This document shows positions 61,270 through 64,000 of a stretch of 64,000 bases of DNA, piece by piece (position 1 is the first letter of the stretch; every line of letters starts with the position of its first letter). This DNA comes from Chloroflexota bacterium (GTDB lineage: Bacteria; Chloroflexota; Anaerolineae; Aggregatilineales; Phototrophicaceae), in NCBI GenBank assembly GCA_013388745.1, contig JACAER010000035.1, forward strand, positions 62,001-126,000. The letters run 5' to 3'. A model generated the notes under the pieces. That model worked only from the letters and a program-made list of their open reading frames with translations. It made no database searches and was not told the origin of the DNA. A program made the position numbers and the translations under genes.

Positions 61270-63516
61270 ATGCCCGGAAACCGCGAAGCCTACGAACAAG
61301 CTATGAATGCCGGCCACAGCGCCGCATGGGATCAAAACTGGAAGGAAGCAGCCAATTATTACGCGCGCGCTGTCCAGGAATTCTCCGAAGACCCCGAAGC
61401 CCACATCCACTTAGGCCTCGCCCTGCTCAACAGCGAACGTCTGGAAGAAGCACTGCGCGTCTATAAGCGCGCGCACCAATTGGCGCCCGATGACCCGATT
61501 CCGCTGGAAAAAAGCGCCGACGTGCTGGAACGCATGGGACGCCTGAAAGAAGCGGCGCAGCAGTATGTCAACGTGGCCGAAGTGTATCTGGCGCAGCGCG
61601 ATCTTTCTAAAGCGATGGGCAATTGGGAACGCGCCACCCAGCTTACGCCCGGCCTGACAGCTATTCACGGCAAACTGGCGCAGGCTTACGAGCGTATCGG
61701 CGACAACAAAAAGGCGATCCGCGAATACCTGAAGCTGGCCTCTGCTTTTCAGGTCGCGCGTCAGACCGATAACGCCATCCGCGCTGTTGAACGCGCGCTG
61801 AAGCTCGACAAAAAGAACCCGCAGGCGCTCAACACCCTGCGCGCGCTGCAATCCGGCGGGCAGGTCATTCTCGAAGACTATGACGAAGCCGACAGCCGCG
61901 CCAGCGCCGCCCAAAAAGCGCTCGGCGGCAGTGTGCGCAGCGACGGCGACAGAAAAGATGAAGATGATGCCGACGCGCTGGGGCCGATGGGCGAGGCGAT
62001 GAACGAGGCGCTCGGCCTGCTGGCCTCGTACATCATGGAAAGCAGCGATATGGACACCATCGGCGATGTGATGCAGGCGATGGAAGCGCAGCGGCAGGGC
62101 ATCAACGATCAGGCGCTGGCCGCCTATCAACGGGCCGACGCGCGCATGCGCCATCCCGCGCTCAAGATGAATCTCGGCGGGCTGCTGCTGCTCAACGACC
62201 ATGCCGACGAGGCGACCAAACATCTGGGCGAAGCGATCACCGCCCCCGAACTTCAGGCCGGCGCGCTTCATGCCCTCGGTTGGGCGTATCACGCGGCTAA
62301 CAAGCCCAAAACGGCGACCAAGAACCTTGTCCGCGCTATGCAAGAAGTCGATATGGCATCGGGGATCGCCCCCGACGAAGCCGAGGACCTGAGCAGTTTT
62401 TATACCCAGTTAAACAAAACGCTGGCCGATGTCAGCGATGACGAACTGCGCAAAATCAACGAAGACCGCTTCCTCAAGTGGTTGGGCGGGCAGGGCTGGC
62501 GCACCCGTTTGGTCGAGGCGCGCCGTCATATGCAGGAGATTTCCTCGCGCGATGGCTGGCAGGGCGTGCGCGACTTTTTGGGGGCGGGCGGCAGTGACGC
62601 GCTGACCGAAGCCGTCTCGAATATTGACCGCTACATGCGCCAGGCGCTGCTGGTGCTGGCGATGGACGAAGCGCACCGCGCTGTCCAGATTTCGCCTACC
62701 TATCTGCCGGTGCATGTGCGTATGGCAGAAATCATGATGCGCGAAGGCCGCGTGCGCCAGGCCATCAACAAGTACAACACGGTCGCCAAACTGTACCTGG
62801 TGCGTGGCGAAAAAGACCGCGCTGCCTCGATTCTGGGCGAAGTGCTGGAAATGGCGCCGCTGGACGTGCCGGTGCGCCAGAATCTCATCGAACTGTTGGA
62901 AGAAGAACAGCGCTGGCCGGATGTGCTCGAACAGTATATTGGCCTTGCCAACACCTATCAGCAGTTGGGCAACTTCGACCAATCGCGCGAGACATTTGTC
63001 GCCGCTGAACGTTTAGGACGCCGCAGCGGCGCCGCGCCGGAAAAACTGGCGCAGATCAAGCATCATATCGCCGACATCGATCAGATGAAGCTCGACACGC
63101 GCAAGGCCATGAAGACCTACGAGGAGATCACCGAAATCCTGCCAACCGATGAGCGCGCGCAAAAAGCCCTCGTGGAACTGTACTACGCGCAGGGCAACCA
63201 GCTCGACGCGCTCAAAAGGCTGGATGTGCTGCTGAGCATCTACGCCAAAAACAAGCAGGTCAACCGCATCACGCAGATGCTCGAAGACCTGGTCAAGCGC
63301 TACCCCAACGATCACGGCCTGCGCACACGCATGTCCACCATCTACCAGCATTTGGGACGCACCAAAGACGCCATCGCGCAGCTTGATGCGCTGGGCGAAT
63401 TGCAGCTTGAGGCCGGCGCGCACGACGAGGCCGTCAAGACGATTCGCAGGATTATCGAGCTGGGACCGACCAATATCGAAGACTATCGCCGCCTGCTCTC
63501 GCAGTTGGGCGGTTAG
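61270..63516 (+). CDS. Tetratricopeptide repeat protein
   Basis: The 748-aa protein is nearly all helical hairpins of the TPR type (for example EDPEAHIHLGLALLNSERLEEALRVYKRA, ALAAYQRADARMRHPALKMNLGG, VHVRMAEIMMREGRVRQAINKYN). An acidic low-complexity linker (GDRKDEDDADALGPMGEAM) divides it near residue 240. There is no signal peptide or membrane segment. TPR proteins scaffold other proteins; no partner is evident, though the cdaA gene starts 19 bases after its stop, suggesting co-expression. CAGGAAC precedes the ATG. Confidence 0.85.
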   Translation: MPGNREAYEQAMNAGHSAAWDQNWKEAANYYARAVQEFSEDPEAHIHLGLALLNSERLEEALRVYKRAHQLAPDDPIPLEKSADVLERMGRLKEAAQQYVNVAEVYLAQRDLSKAMGNWERATQLTPGLTAIHGKLAQAYERIGDNKKAIREYLKLASAFQVARQTDNAIRAVERALKLDKKNPQALNTLRALQSGGQVILEDYDEADSRASAAQKALGGSVRSDGDRKDEDDADALGPMGEAMNEALGLLASYIMESSDMDTIGDVMQAMEAQRQGINDQALAAYQRADARMRHPALKMNLGGLLLLNDHADEATKHLGEAITAPELQAGALHALGWAYHAANKPKTATKNLVRAMQEVDMASGIAPDEAEDLSSFYTQLNKTLADVSDDELRKINEDRFLKWLGGQGWRTRLVEARRHMQEISSRDGWQGVRDFLGAGGSDALTEAVSNIDRYMRQALLVLAMDEAHRAVQISPTYLPVHVRMAEIMMREGRVRQAINKYNTVAKLYLVRGEKDRAASILGEVLEMAPLDVPVRQNLIELLEEEQRWPDVLEQYIGLANTYQQLGNFDQSRETFVAAERLGRRSGAAPEKLAQIKHHIADIDQMKLDTRKAMKTYEEITEILPTDERAQKALVELYYAQGNQLDALKRLDVLLSIYAKNKQVNRITQMLEDLVKRYPNDHGLRTRMSTIYQHLGRTKDAIAQLDALGELQLEAGAHDEAVKTIRRIIELGPTNIEDYRRLLSQLGG

Positions 63517-63534
63517 CCGCTTCAGGTACGCGCC

Positions 63535-64000
63535 GTGGAACTGCTGTGGGCACTCCAGAACCTCACGCCGCTCGCCCTCCTTGATATATTCCTGGTGGCG
63601 CTGCTGTTGTTCAGCGTCACCTTTTTTTTTCGTGGCACACAGTCGGTGGCGCTGCTGCGCGGCACGATCGTTACGCTGGTGGGCGTGCTGGTCGTCTCGC
63701 GCATTTTCCAACTGCTGGCGCTGCGCTGGCTGTTTGAAAATCTGCTCACCGTCATCGCTGTTGCTATCCCCGTCATTTTTCAACCGGAACTGCGGCGCGC
63801 GCTGGAACAGCTAGGCCGCGCGGGTATCCGCCTCAACCGGCAGGCGCCCGAAAGCCTGCGCATCGAAATCATCGAGAGTATTTGCCAGGCGTCGGAAAAA
63901 CTGGCCGAACGGCGGCACGGCGCGCTCATCGTGCTCCAGCGCCACAGCAGCCTCGAAGAGTACATTCGCACAGGCATCGCGCTCAACAGCGATGTCACGC
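63535..64000 (+). CDS. cdaA: Diadenylate cyclase CdaA, N-terminal part
   Basis: The frame from GTG 63535 runs off the window after 155 codons. It has three membrane helices (about 8-25, 38-56 and 62-78), the loop GTQSVALLRG, the conserved VIFQPELRRALEQLGRAG, and the start of the cyclase domain with RRHGALIVLQRHSSLEEYIRTGIALN. This is the membrane-type c-di-AMP synthase. The catalytic DGA and RHR motifs lie beyond the window edge. A run of nine T at 63622-63630 lies in the Phe codons of helix 1. It follows the TPR gene by 18 bases. Confidence 0.85.
   Translation, partial: MELLWALQNLTPLALLDIFLVALLLFSVTFFFRGTQSVALLRGTIVTLVGVLVVSRIFQLLALRWLFENLLTVIAVAIPVIFQPELRRALEQLGRAGIRLNRQAPESLRIEIIESICQASEKLAERRHGALIVLQRHSSLEEYIRTGIALNSDVT

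Overview
The window is a dense, GC-rich bacterial chromosome segment with intergenic gaps mostly under 300 bp. Its content suggests a Chloroflexota (Anaerolineae-like) organism: very long multi-GAF sensor histidine kinases, GTP-type PEP carboxykinase, a CdaA-type diadenylate cyclase, DUF2142-like membrane proteins, several DinB proteins and TolB/WD40 propellers. This assignment comes from gene content only; no rRNA, tRNA or CRISPR array was found. Many start regions carry a TATAAT-like -10 box, often within GCTATAAT.

Layout. 1-3.5 kb: end of an MFS transporter, a methylcrotonyl-CoA carboxylase beta subunit, then a decayed restriction-modification pair (endonuclease gene broken by an in-frame TAG, methyltransferase lacking its SAM-binding N-terminal part). 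3.5-15.3 kb: M20 peptidase, an unknown protein, a large membrane protein, malic enzyme, a small protein built from degenerate histidine-kinase dimerisation hairpins, a TolB-like propeller, and a putative metal-linked permease pair behind a perfect inverted repeat, then DinB. 15.7-22 kb: M32 carboxypeptidase with an unusual N-terminal extension, two tiny ORFs, AI-2E family transporter, and an OmpR/histidine kinase pair. 22-30 kb: pfkB-family protein with Asn in place of the catalytic Asp, DUF3467 plus translin-like genes, PEP carboxykinase, a small secreted protein, a PadR regulator with promoter and palindromic operator, and an MFS exporter. 30-38 kb: FMN/F420 PPOX protein, SGNH-like membrane protein, DCC oxidoreductase, DUF4230 protein, sugar transferase plus glycosyltransferase (exopolysaccharide), WD40 protein, YqaE/Pmp3 protein, an epimerase remnant and a second DinB.

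38-46.3 kb is a block of sensor kinases on the minus strand. One is intact (about 1139 aa). The other is a GAF receptor part (946 aa) followed in the same frame by a separate kinase part (541 aa); a single TAA separates them. 46.5-64 kb: a tandem overlapping pair of paralogous unknown genes, a secreted protein, an MBL hydrolase, adenosine deaminase, two small membrane proteins, a winged-helix protein, SecA, a 34-aa membrane peptide gene, an SH3/WD40 secreted protein, DNA polymerase I with intact proofreading residues, a SpoIIAA-like protein, ornithine carbamoyltransferase, a TPR protein, and the start of CdaA.

Main points for follow-up: the nonsense-split sensor kinase, the restriction-modification remnant, the tandem degenerate DHp protein, the M32 extension, the DUF3467-translin pair, the tandem paralogs at 46.6-47.8 kb, and a dispersed GGGCGACTC/GAGTCGCCC hairpin repeat. 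No complete novel system (defence island, biosynthetic cluster or mobile element) could be shown from the sequence alone.
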